64,000 bases of DNA from Schizosaccharomyces osmophilus (lineage: Eukaryota; Ascomycota; Schizosaccharomycetes; Schizosaccharomycetales; Schizosaccharomycetaceae): positions 461,501 to 525,500 of the forward strand of contig NC_079239.1 in assembly GCF_027921745.1 (NCBI RefSeq), written 5' to 3'. The number at the start of each line of letters is the position of its first letter. Position 1 is the first letter of the stretch. The notes under the pieces were generated by a model, which worked only from the letters and a program-made list of their open reading frames with translations, had not been told where the DNA came from and ran no database searches. This document shows, piece after piece, positions 11,530 to 21,656 of this stretch. The translations under genes and the position numbers were made by a program.

Positions 11530-12621
11530 ATGCATATCAAAATCTCTACTTGGCTTCTCTTCTTCTTCTTTTTCTTTTCTCTTTCTTTTGCCGCTTCCTC
11601 TATCTTCGGCCCAAATACCGTAGAATTGGGCACCAAAACACTTTCCAAATTTGTTCACCAACGTGGTCCAACATTTGTTGTTTTCTACGCTCCTTGGTGT
11701 GGATACTGTAAAAAACTAGGTCCTGTTTTTTCCAAGCTCTCCAACAAATTGTATAATCTTGTTCCTTTTGCTGCCGTAAACTGTGATCTTGAAAGCAATA
11801 GGCAAATTTGCGCACGATATGAGGTCCAAGGATTTCCGTCCATCAAATTTCTTTTCCCTTCTCCACTACAACCTTCTACAGTCTTCAGCGCAAACTACGA
11901 AGGAGACCGTAGTTATGCCAACATGTACAAATTCGTTTCTCAAAACTACCCTGTTACCATTACCCCAATCAGAAATGATCCACAAATGAGAAAGTATCTG
12001 AATTCACGAAACAATGTTACAAAGGTGATCTTACTTACGGAGAAGTCAAAAGCTACAATTACATACAAAACCTTGGCAAATCACTTTTCCAAACTTCCGT
12101 TTAGTATTTGTTCACCGGACAAAGTTTCATTAGATTCTATTGGTATTGATCCAAAGGAAATCTCCGAGTTTCCTACCCTTTTATTGCAACATCCTGGTCA
12201 GAAATATCCAATAATTTATCGTGGTTCGATGGAACGTGATGCTATTAAAGTATTTGTTGAGCAGCAGTTAAAGGAATTTAGTTTCAGTGAATACCTTGAA
12301 TCTTTCTGCACTCGTCAAAACTGTCTCTTACATTTTTATGAAAATGAACACGAAAAAGAGGCCTTCCCTGTTGATGATATAACCAAAAAGTATCCCAAGT
12401 TACGTTTGGTGTCGCTTCCTGCATCCTCAGTATCATCCGAATTGTTCCGCAAATCTCTAGATCTTGGATATAGTGACGCTGTTCTGATTAATCTTTTAAA
12501 GTCGCATTACCTTGCAAAACCCTTTGGCACTCATGTGTTATTATGGCTCGATGATATTAAAGTTGGACAAGCAGGTAGTTTGACCTCCTTACCAAATAAT
12601 TTCATTCAAAGTATCTCTTGA
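11530..12621 (+). CDS. ER thioredoxin-domain protein, Mpd1/PDI-like
   Basis: 363 aa, one exon. A signal peptide (HIKISTWLLFFFFFFSLSF, cleavage near residue 22) is followed by a thioredoxin domain. The active site APWCGYCKK has cysteines at residues 57 and 60, and FPSIKFLFP supplies the cis-proline loop. Later cysteines (SICSPDK, FCTRQNC) and a second, CxxC-free thioredoxin-like half follow. The protein should catalyse disulfide formation or exchange in the ER. It ends in FIQSIS and has no HDEL/ADEL-type retrieval signal, so retention must work some other way or the protein leaves the ER. The start at 11530 is the first ATG and directly precedes the signal peptide. By remembered synteny it corresponds to S. 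pombe SPAC13F5.05. Confidence 0.9.
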   Translation: MHIKISTWLLFFFFFFSLSFAASSIFGPNTVELGTKTLSKFVHQRGPTFVVFYAPWCGYCKKLGPVFSKLSNKLYNLVPFAAVNCDLESNRQICARYEVQGFPSIKFLFPSPLQPSTVFSANYEGDRSYANMYKFVSQNYPVTITPIRNDPQMRKYLNSRNNVTKVILLTEKSKATITYKTLANHFSKLPFSICSPDKVSLDSIGIDPKEISEFPTLLLQHPGQKYPIIYRGSMERDAIKVFVEQQLKEFSFSEYLESFCTRQNCLLHFYENEHEKEAFPVDDITKKYPKLRLVSLPASSVSSELFRKSLDLGYSDAVLINLLKSHYLAKPFGTHVLLWLDDIKVGQAGSLTSLPNNFIQSIS

Positions 12622-12894
12622 TTCATCCTTAAAAGTTAAAGAATGGTTGAAGCATGTTTAAAAAGAATTAAAGATAAGAAAAGAAAAAGAAAATTGGATG
12701 GTTAAGCATATACGCATTGAAGAGGATAATGATATCTTTACATAGAATAAACATAAAAAAGTAGTTTTATTGTCATATTACGTCTTAGAGAGTAAGAAAT
12801 AAATAGTAAGAGATTATCAGAGGACTCATGAATTGCTACTAGGTAACAAAATCGTGCTGAAAGCATCTTTCAATGTAATCATATGCCAAAGATT

Positions 12895-15634
12895 TTAACT
12901 ACTCTTCGTAGAAATTAAAATATCCTCTTTATTTGTCTGCAAGCGCAAATCCTCTGGCAGATCAGAGCGTAGGCGCAAAACTTCATGAATATTCATATCA
13001 GTGAAACCGGCTTTTCGCTTGTCCTGCATTACCGCTGGTAAAACATCAGTCCTGACTTGTTAGCATCATCCGGGAAAGCATAACTTACTTGACCATTAAT
13101 AGGCTTAGCAATTGCTGTAAGGTTCTAAATTTATTGTTGACGATGTCGATACCCCAACTCTGTAAAACTGAATGAAAGAAATTTAAGTCACTAAATGTGT
13201 TAGAACCATAAAAAATAAATTTTTGATAATATGACTTACTCTTGTAGTAGCAACGCACCAGTTGGAGTGACTTTAGAGCGAAATGCATATCCTACTAATA
13301 CTGCCGCAAGATTAAGCGCAGCTTTCTTCTTCAAAGCAAACAGCGATGGATCCTTTTGGTCGAGTTTTTGAATAGACGACAGCAGTTGATCAAGATAGGT
13401 TTGTACCATCTTAGTCATTGACTGTCGTTGCTTTGGTGATATATCGATCTGTTCCTCTGACATAGCGTAAGAGATATTTTTATATGGGGCTAGAAGGAGA
13501 TCTAATCGGGAACTCAACACCTTTACAGAAGCATAGAACAAGCTGTTGACGCGATGTTCAAGATTTGTAATAGCTAAGCTCAAAGTATTGATCGTTTCTT
13601 TCCTCGAAGACGCGGTAAAACCTACAGAGGGTATAATTATAGAAGTAATATATGCGGAATAAAAACCCATTATCTTTTTGCATTCACGGATATCAATTAA
13701 AAAGCTCAAATCCAAGTCAGAGCGTTTGTCATATTGCTGGATATAGTTATAAACCGACAATAATGCTTCATTTATGTATCGATTGTTAACTAATTCGTCT
13801 AGTAATTTCACTAGAGAAAATAGGATTGTACTTATATCTTGCTGGGACATCATAAGGGAGGCTCGATTCAAAGCCTCGGCATGCCAGCCAATAAAAGAAT
13901 ATGTATTTTTTGAATTCAAATGACCTTCGTTTTCAGGTATAGATAATGTACTTTCAGAGACGACTGCGCCCGACTTGATCAAATTCTCGTCAATACCTGC
14001 TATTCTCAATAAATAACCTTCCGTTTTTGTACTAAAGCGGGTTTGTGAATCTGTTGACGGAGCTTTTGATTGCTGAATAGGGTTCATAAGTGATCTTAAA
14101 AGACCAGGCTTGGCTCGTTGCTTGAATGGATTCGCAACCAAAAACTTGTAAACATTCAACCAGAACATTGAGGTTAAAGATTGCCTCTCGCGGTTGAGGT
14201 ATTCATTTGGTTCTACATACGGAACGAGTAAATCTTCCAAATATTGATTTAATGCAAGGATCAAAGGGGAGTTATCAGAGACATTGAACCCGCGACGAGC
14301 CAGGATTTCTTTCAATTGAATCAATAACTCTTTTAAAGAAGAAACAACGGTCTGCAAGGATCTTAAATATGCCAAGTTTGTCTTGGAATGGGCAATTTCC
14401 ATAACCTCTTCTATACGATTTTGGATGGATTGCCCGAAAATTCTTTGACAGAGTGTTTGTAAAACAAGCTCTGGTTTTGGAAAAACACGTTTAATGACAG
14501 CACAGTCTCTGTCAACGACAGAGCATATTTCGTTAAAAAGGGAAGAAAGGCTATTAATAGAAGTCGGCACAGATTGGAAAGGGTCCTGAAGAGCGTTCCA
14601 AATACCATCTTCTTCCAATCCTTTTCTTGATTCAAGCTTATCCGCGGCTATGAAAAACTCATGTTGATTAACAAACTCGCGAATAACGGACGCCCCTCCG
14701 TTGAACTCTTGCAAAATTGTTCCGAAAGAAGCCATTCCTTTCCAGTTAGGCTTTCTATACTCATTGTTGAAAAATTTAAGAAAACTCGTTTCTAAGAATT
14801 CGGAAAATTTTTCGATGCGATTTAGTGTTTCAGAAGCTCCGGGCAAATCTACTTCATTTGCAAAGCCTAACAGTTGTCTGGTTCTTTGAGCGCATAAAAG
14901 CATTTTATCATGATTATTTGTACGAAAGAGATCCGAAAGAGATTGAGAGTTTCCCGAACGAAATTCCAAATAGTATTGAATCAAGTCGGCAGATGCCAAT
15001 ATCCTCTTCCGGTGATTCTCAGCAAGCTCTAATTCCTTCCCGACGTCTACAAGACCGCCTTTCATGTCTTCTACATTGTCGTTTAAGTGCCTTGAAAGGT
15101 CTAACACTTGAGAAAACTTGTCTCGTAGATGCTTGGATTTCTTTTGGTAGTCATGCTGAATATACTTAGATTCAGAGTCGTGTTTCTTTATTTTTTCTTT
15201 GAAGTTTGATCGTAAATTCGTCAATGCGGAGTTTCCTCTTTCAAATAACAAAATCGAATTTTCTAAGGTGAACACTGTTCCAAATTGTTAGTATAACTGG
15301 CAGTAGTAAGGAACCACAATTCAATGAGCTAAGGTTAAAGCAAATAAACTTCTTATAAGACATTAAATTCATTCGGCTCATAAACATGGAGTCAACACGA
15401 TCTTTGACTTATGATCAAACAAGCTTAAACTGAATTAAACAAACATACATTCATTAGGAGCGCTTTCTGAAAGAGTGTAGAGTGGCTTGGAGCACTGCTC
15501 AATAAAGTCAGTAGCAGACAAATCCGTCTAAAGTAAGATTCATTAGTCAACTGGGTAGAAAGGATGCTTCATACATTATCAGCGACACAGTTTAGCAATA
15601 CATCATCAAAAGTCATTTCATTATTAACAGACAT
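12895..15634 (-). CDS. sec10: Exocyst subunit Sec10
   Basis: Five exons: 15634-15575, 15527-15449, 15274-13240, 13157-13089 and 13051-12895 (2400 nt, 799 aa). The N-terminal part (exon 2, [17 protein letters not shown]) leads into a long helical coiled region, with the CorEx-like [16 protein letters not shown] segment early in exon 3. The family's all-helical rod follows, through [19 protein letters not shown]. The fourth exon joins as [23 protein letters not shown], and the last exon contains the [13 protein letters not shown] tail. Sec10 is one of eight exocyst subunits tethering secretory vesicles at growing tips and the division site. The intron-3 acceptor must be the second AG of a tandem CAGAG to keep frame. 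Size is close to the S. pombe protein. Lengths sum in frame at every junction. Confidence 0.92.
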
Positions 15635-16184
15635 GTCTACTCAAAAGACAATGTAGTTCGACTAGTGAATACTAGTAGGAAAGAACTTTCTCTCTTTTGA
15701 GAGCGAGCAAGTGGTGAGAAGTGAAAGCGAGGATAAACTGTAGATTGAGAAGCCCTATGGAGTGTGGTGGTTTACATACTATTTTCTTCATTTTCTCTCA
15801 ATTCTTGATTTCATTAAATTTCATTTTTGATTAAATTTTGCAGTTTCTTTGGAGAAATAAGCTACTTTGCCAAATTTACGCTTGGACGACAATTGAACTG
15901 CGTACGTATTCAAATGACAGTAATATATTTCTTTTTCTTATTGAAACCCGTACACTTTTTTTTGTTTTGTCTACAGATCTTGCTTTCCATGAATCTTAAA
16001 TTAAAGGATGGAAAATGCTTGGCAAAATTGCTAAGATATATATGAATCTATAATGTTTTTTCTTGTTTAGTGTTTTTCAATATAATATCAAAAGGGTTCG
16101 TTTGTCAAGAAGGAAGCAAAAATGAGTGTGTGGAGTTTATATTCATGAGAAAATGAGAAGAGTCGAAATCAAAAAGGTTAAGAG
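15635..16184. other. sec10 promoter / hpz2 3' region
   Basis: This 550-bp gap lies between sec10 and hpz2, both on the minus strand. It presumably carries the hpz2 3' UTR and the sec10 promoter. The open frame near 15827-16045 has no recognisable features. Confidence 0.55.
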
Positions 16185-16886
16185 TTAGTCTGAATCATAT
16201 TCTTCAGAGGAGTTTGTATATTCTGCTTCATCACCGGAATCACTCAAAACGGACTTCGTTGTGACATGATGGCGTTTTGTTTTGCGTGCAACCTTTGGAG
16301 GAACCATGGATTGCTTTTCATTGGGTTTTTTGCTTACAGCTGTGTTACCCTTTACTTCATTTCCTATCTTTCTGCTTTCTCGCTCGTCTTTCACATCTAC
16401 ATGGCCCTCTTGTACAGCCCGAATAATTTTGTCGATGCATTCATCTGGAAGAGCAGTGATTCCATCCAAGGTATTCTTCAAATCATCTTCACCAAGTCGA
16501 TTCTTTATGTTTTTTAACATGCGCGGCGTGACACAACCCCAATGCTTCCAAGCCCAACTCTGAAACCTGCCAGAGTCAACGAATGTACCGAAACGTACAA
16601 CACCTGCCGGAATTTTCGCACTATTTATTTGTTATTATCCGCTTTATGGGTAATTCAGGATCTCAAAAGTAAAACCCTTCTTGACGGTATCAGTCCCATA
16701 CCAATGATAAAACTGGATTATAAATGAACAGTCGCACAACGGGACGTAGACAACAGACAAGTTGCAATTTCATTAACCTCTTTGAGAATCTTCTCAGGAA
16801 ACTTACCGACCACATAAAGACCCTTTACACTTAGAACGGCTATTAGCGGCAATTTCAACACGGTATCCGCTTCCACCCTGTTCCAT
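16185..16886 (-). CDS. hpz2: PARP-type zinc-finger protein Hpz2
   Basis: Two exons: 16886-16807 and 16620-16185 (516 nt, 171 aa), joined in phase 2 across a 186-nt intron with a GTAAGT donor and TAG acceptor. The spliced N-terminus is a compact PARP-type zinc finger. It runs YRVEIAANSRSKCKGSLCGR / AKIPAGVVRFGTF, then SWAWKHWGCVTPRML, giving the C-C-H-C ligand set. A region with ALPDECIDKII helices and a basic, serine-rich tail (KVARKTKRHHVTTK) follows. PARP fingers bind DNA ends or nicks. Hpz2 is one of the small PARP-finger proteins that fission yeast keeps although it lacks PARP itself. The intron splits the finger, so an unspliced annotation would miss the domain. Confidence 0.9.
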
Positions 16887-18232
16887 AATATTTAAAAACG
16901 AAATCCAACAATAGTACTTAAAAAAATGAAATTAAATGATTCAGGCTCAATCTGGTTTCACAATCCTCACAAATGAAATGTACAAGCTAAAATATTCTTT
17001 CTCGTTTTGGTCGATTCCAGCTCCTAAACAAATTAACCAGTTTCGAGAATTTACAAGATTGGAAAGCATACTTCTAACAAAGCCGAATATTCCTGTTCAA
17101 TCAATCAAAAGTCACAACGTTTCTTGGGCTTTTCCATTCATGATGTTCATAATTAGATAGGAATGTCCTGTGAGCTGAAGTTAGTACAGCCTCCCTCCCT
17201 GTTTTGAAAAAGCACGACGAAGGGTACACGAAAAGTTTCATGTTTATTTTTATTTTTTAATTTTTTTCAAAAAAAGAAGAAAAAAGTAGTAGAATCTTAC
17301 AAGACAACACAACCCACATTTTCAAAGATCTGTGCATTTGAAATCAAATAAAGAATCTGCCAGAGGTAACATTTCTCGTTAGTATAATAGATTCTCAAAG
17401 ACGACTTTTGTTTCCAAATAAAGCAGAGAATAAGTCAAGAACCTTTACTAAGGAGGAATATCAATGAAAGATCCAGGCTGCTTGGTGTATTTCTTCTCAA
17501 TTGTGTGTTTGCGTTACTTCATATGATAATTTCTAAGTAACGCTTCTGAAAGTCGAAGAAAATTGTTGTCTCTCCAATAAAAACTAAAAAAGCAAATATC
17601 TTAAGCATCTAAACAGTGAAAAATAAGATAACTGATTCTCTAAATAGCTGGTTTGTTCGCTGAGTCCTTTTGTGGTCTCTCGTTCATCTCGAAAGTAGCC
17701 GCCATTTCGTTCTACCAAATCTACCAAATTGAGATCTTACTCATCTAAGAACATTGTAAATATAGCATAAAGTAGACATGGTAAATTCCTATAGACTCAT
17801 ATTAATTTCTTTTATTTACATTTTGCTTGTTTCTTTCATGCATTTTCCGAATCCATCTTCCATTTTGGTATTTGATATAACGAGCTTCATCATACAACGC
17901 TGACGAAATGAGAATCAGATAATGGATTATCAGATATTTTACTTGCCTTGAACAATACACCAGAAAATTTAGCAGGAAAGAACATCATTGTGTCTGTTTT
18001 CCTATTTATTTAAAATTCTACTTTTAGCTATTTAGTTGAAAAAGTAGTCTGTGATTTGTCACAAAAAGATTTTCTAATTAATTTTTCATAAAGGCATGTA
18101 TATTATAATTGTGAAAACTATTTAAGCTGCTTTTGTTGCTATTTAAGATTTTCTCTTATTCTACCTTTTTACCTAGTATTTATTGGTTTCCTGACTTCGT
18201 TTATTTTTGGGTTTTGGTTCTGGTTTTGGGAA
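16887..18232. other. 1.3-kb divergent intergenic region, no gene assigned
   Basis: The region separates hpz2 (minus) from the FAD-reductase gene (plus). One ATG-started open frame at 16936-17160 (74 codons) has no family resemblance, begins 50 bp from the hpz2 start and is probably chance. The rest is AT-rich with homopolymer tracts near 17240-17285. I found no tRNA or snoRNA signature I could defend. A non-coding RNA or long promoters are possible. Confidence 0.5.
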
Positions 18233-19996
18233 ATGTTCCGAGGATCTGTTCAGACTTCTTTTGGTGTATGTCAATCATATTTCAAAAATTATCCTGGAAA
18301 TGAAACATGTTCAATTATTACACGAAGCCTATTTACGTTTCCGGTAAGTGAAAACTATTCAATTAGGACGGGTGTAAGAGCCTGCCGCCAATATTCTAGT
18401 CGGCGGAAGTACTCTACAGCAAAACGGTTTTTGAGTCACATTTCATATCACTTGTCTCAAGGGAAAAGCCTGTCAGGCTCATCTCATTCCGCGTCCAATA
18501 TACTACCCTCTTTTTTCTCCGTAAACGAGCAATTGCAGACGTTGCTGCGGAATCCTCCCTTTCAAAATCTTCATATCAAGCTTGATGAACTAAAATATGA
18601 TGAATGTTTTTCTAATCTAACACCCAGCCCCGATAAAAAAGTTTCATTTGCTCCTTCTACCGTTAATTTTGCTTCTCCCGATCCTCTTCTTTCCGACAGT
18701 CCAACAAATCCCCATCCACCTTCTTTTGTTCAGCCTCATCCTCCATTTCACGTTTTTGCCGCCCCCATATTAGATGTTCGTTCCTTAACCAATCCTGGCG
18801 CTATAAAGCGTACATACAATATCACATTAGATATCTCAAAATACCCTTTGAAAGAAGGAAATGATTGGAAGATTGGTGGATCCTTTGGTGTTATGCCACC
18901 TAATCCCGATAATGAAATATTCCGTTTAGCTCATCTGCTGAATCTCCCTTCAAACGATTTGTATGCCCCCAAAACCCTCTATACTTCTGGTGGACGATGG
19001 CCCACTATTTGGGGAGAGGAAAAACCTCGCTCATTGACAACTTCTATTTATCATATACTAAAATGGTGTTCAGATTTTCTTTCAAGGCCGCCGTCCAAAG
19101 ATCTCTATCGCCTTTTAGCAAAATATTCAAAGAATCCGGTTGAGCATCATATTCTCCTTGGACTTTCGAATTGTTCTCAAAATATATGTTCTGAAAATGT
19201 TTCAGTTTTAGACATTCTGGAAGCATTTCCGAACTCGCGTCCATCCATAGATGAAGTTATTTCACTGCTCCCTCAGTTAATGCCAAGGTGGTACTCTATA
19301 TCCAATGACCCTGATCTCGGAAATGGAGTCTTGGAAATGGCATTCACGGTACAAGAGTTTACTGGTCCGGGTGGTCAGACACGTACCGGTGTTTGTTCTG
19401 GGTTTCTAGAGAATGTGGCTTTGGATTATCTTAAATCTGTGCAAAGTGACACCTCAAAAAATAAAAAGTTCGCGTTACCGATGTTTCGTGGTGTTCAGCA
19501 AAATCCATTTGCAAAGGAATTCCACAACGACGGACCAATGTGCCTGATAGGTGCAGGAGTTGGTATCGCTCCATTTCGTGGTTTTGTTCAAAGACGTCTT
19601 GCAAACGCAGCCTGTACAGGAAAGGTTTGGATTATCCAAGGGTGCCGTGATCAAACATTGGATGAACTCTACCACGGCGAATGGAACACCATACCTGGAC
19701 ATCACACCAATCCAAAGTGTCGTGCGAAAAAATTGGTAGTTGAATCGAGAAATGGAAAACGTGAGTATGTTCAGGACGCAGTTCGCAGACATGGAAAAGT
19801 TATTTGGGACGTCATAAATCATAAGAATGGTCGTATTTATCTTTGTGGTTCCGGAAAGGCCTTTGCCCTTGAAATTGAAAAAGCTATCATGGACGTTACC
19901 ATGAAATATGGTGGTTGTACAAAAGAGGAAGCAGCTCGTCAACTAAAGTATTGGCAAAGCCCGATAAATTACAAGTTTGTCAAAGAAGTCTGGTAA
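18233..19996 (+). CDS. Mitochondrion-targeted FAD/NADPH oxidoreductase of the diflavin-reductase family, without an FMN domain
   Basis: 587 aa, one exon. The first 60 residues are rich in Arg, Ser and Tyr and poor in acidic residues, like a presequence. From residue 180 the protein follows the cytochrome P450 reductase/sulfite reductase FAD module: YNITLDIS, then RWYSISNDP (FAD R-x-Y-S motif) and GVCSGFLENV. The NADPH module has GAGVGIAPFRGFVQ, then IQGCRDQ and IYLCGSGKA, and a C-terminal Trp as in P450 reductase. No flavodoxin (FMN) domain precedes it. Residues 60-170 are low-complexity instead. It would pass electrons from NADPH through FAD to an unknown acceptor. By remembered synteny it matches S. 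pombe SPAC1783.01, an uncharacterised FAD oxidoreductase. The function is inferred from motifs only. Confidence 0.85.
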   Translation: MFRGSVQTSFGVCQSYFKNYPGNETCSIITRSLFTFPVSENYSIRTGVRACRQYSSRRKYSTAKRFLSHISYHLSQGKSLSGSSHSASNILPSFFSVNEQLQTLLRNPPFQNLHIKLDELKYDECFSNLTPSPDKKVSFAPSTVNFASPDPLLSDSPTNPHPPSFVQPHPPFHVFAAPILDVRSLTNPGAIKRTYNITLDISKYPLKEGNDWKIGGSFGVMPPNPDNEIFRLAHLLNLPSNDLYAPKTLYTSGGRWPTIWGEEKPRSLTTSIYHILKWCSDFLSRPPSKDLYRLLAKYSKNPVEHHILLGLSNCSQNICSENVSVLDILEAFPNSRPSIDEVISLLPQLMPRWYSISNDPDLGNGVLEMAFTVQEFTGPGGQTRTGVCSGFLENVALDYLKSVQSDTSKNKKFALPMFRGVQQNPFAKEFHNDGPMCLIGAGVGIAPFRGFVQRRLANAACTGKVWIIQGCRDQTLDELYHGEWNTIPGHHTNPKCRAKKLVVESRNGKREYVQDAVRRHGKVIWDVINHKNGRIYLCGSGKAFALEIEKAIMDVTMKYGGCTKEEAARQLKYWQSPINYKFVKEVW

Positions 19997-20214
19997 AGTA
20001 TTGGTTATTAAAAGAAACGATAAAAAATTATATGCTTGCCACTACTAACGACTTTGATGATGAATGCATGTTTTTATTTATTCCATATATTCATGAATAA
20101 TAGTTCCTATAAAATAAGTAACTGAGTAAGTAACTAAGTAGAATTAAATGATTCAGTTCTGTAGTGATAATATACTAATGGCATGACACGTAGAAAAAGA
20201 GACCATAGTATTCG

Positions 20215-21397
20215 TTAATCATATTTCGTAGATTTGGCCTCCAGATAAATTTGCTTTTCAACCAAATCGAGATTTGTAGCTCGTGTGCGACCTAGTTTAC
20301 AGAGTTTGTCTAAGACATCGTCGGTTACATTGTTACAGTTTTTTGGTATTTCAGGCTCCGCTGACATTCGAGCACGAGTTTCAAAAGAAGTGGTCAGTAA
20401 AATGGAACTGATAAATGTCAACACGGATGGAATTGAAAGGGTAATCGCCGCAGGTAGATAACGAATATATAAACAGAATATGCGATCAGTACTTCCAGCA
20501 GATTCAAGGCATTTGGTTAATTTACATAATCCTCTACCATTAGTGGTGGAACCCTAAGCAAGTAAACAGTTAACATCATTCCATCAAAAAACTATGAACA
20601 AAAGTAAAGTAACATACCTCTGGGAATAGTATGACGACCTTGCCATTCTTGGTGGCATCTTTGCAAATTTCAGAGAGTGGTCGAAGATCCCTCTTTGGGG
20701 GAGAAAGCATTAAGTTTAGTCTAGAAAAGCACGAAAAGAAAGCAGTAATGGAAGAAACTGGAAGAACATTTGATGACTTACAATTCGCTTGGACGAATAC
20801 ACAATCAAATAACGACGAAACACTTAAGATATCTACAGGGCTTGTATGGTTGACAGCAACAATATCTCCGGCCTGTAAACTATCCCCTTGAACAAATGTT
20901 CTAGTAAATTAGCTTTTTGCATTAAGACTCTGTTGACATACCCAACTAGCGTATAGGAAAGTCGGAAACAACCCAAAGAGAACAATAATATTCGTGAAAA
21001 CGAACGTTCAAGAAATCCAGAAATAGATGGTTGAAAACTGAGTAGATTTTTTAGGAACGCAGACCATATTACTAAGTAAAGCAGGCCGAAAATGATACAT
21101 AAAGGGATGCGAATTAAAGCTAGCAGTAAGATTACCAGCCATTTTAAACTAGTAATCGAAGGTTTCTCTGCATAAATTGGATGGAACGGAGCAATGCCTG
21201 TGCCAGCGTCTAAAGAAAGTGATCAATTAGTTTCGGAAAATGAAGATATGCAAGTCTTCAGTTTCAGCAAGGTCCTTTCGAGAAAAGAAAACTTTATGAA
21301 GTTAAGATTTATGAATCAAAAGGTACAATGATAGACCTAGTTTGAATGATAAAGCCCGCATTCGGTTCTTACCTCTCCAACGGGTGAATTTCTCCAT
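20215..21397 (-). CDS. vps66: Lysophospholipid acyltransferase Vps66/Loa1-like
   Basis: Four exons: 21397-21373, 21209-20942, 20900-20618 and 20553-20215 (915 nt, 304 aa). Exon 1 is only 25 nt (MEKFTRWR). A hydrophobic hairpin (LVILLLALIRIPLCIIFGLL) anchors the protein in the ER or lipid-droplet membrane. The acyltransferase block I is NHTSPVDIL (H-x4-D). The substrate motif is FPEGSTTNGRGL, and an intron lies exactly between FPE and GST. A C-terminal segment (LTFISSILLTTSF) follows, then a ubiquitin-binding-CUE-like helix region (DDVLDKLCKLGRTRATNLDLVE). The family acylates lysophosphatidic acid or related lipids. Exon 3 contains a perfect GTAAGT that is evidently not used, since reading through it keeps the family sequence. 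Confidence 0.88.
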
Positions 21398-21656
21398 TCG
21401 AAACAAATACGAGAATAAACTTTTATTACTTTCAATACGTTGACACTTGAAAAGTGTTGTGAACAGGCAATTGGCAAATTCAATTGAGGTGCTACAAACT
21501 GCTGTATGCTCGGTAGGTTGAGCTAATGTACCTTAAAGATGAAAACAGTTAGGAACCTCTTTCTTCTGCTGAAACTATAAATTTCATGGATATTTTTTGT
21601 TGTTAAAATCAAATTGAATTTGTTATTTTTTCGTCAAATGCTACTAAGAGACCAGT
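21398..21656. promoter_or_regulatory. Short divergent promoter vps66 / fta2
   Basis: 259 bp separate the divergent start codons of vps66 and fta2. This is the only space available for both core promoters. I see no defined element. Confidence 0.5.

Noticed and set aside
16936-17160. ATG-started 74-codon plus-strand frame between hpz2 and the FAD-reductase gene
   Set aside because: It starts 50 bp from the hpz2 start codon, has ordinary non-coding composition and resembles no family.
20721-20781. Possible 61-nt intron in vps66 exon 3, with a perfect GTAAGT donor and TTTTCTAG acceptor on the minus strand
   Set aside because: Reading straight through gives QANCKSSNVLPVSSI and LMLSPPKRDLRPL in the family frame. 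Removing 61 nt would shift frame.
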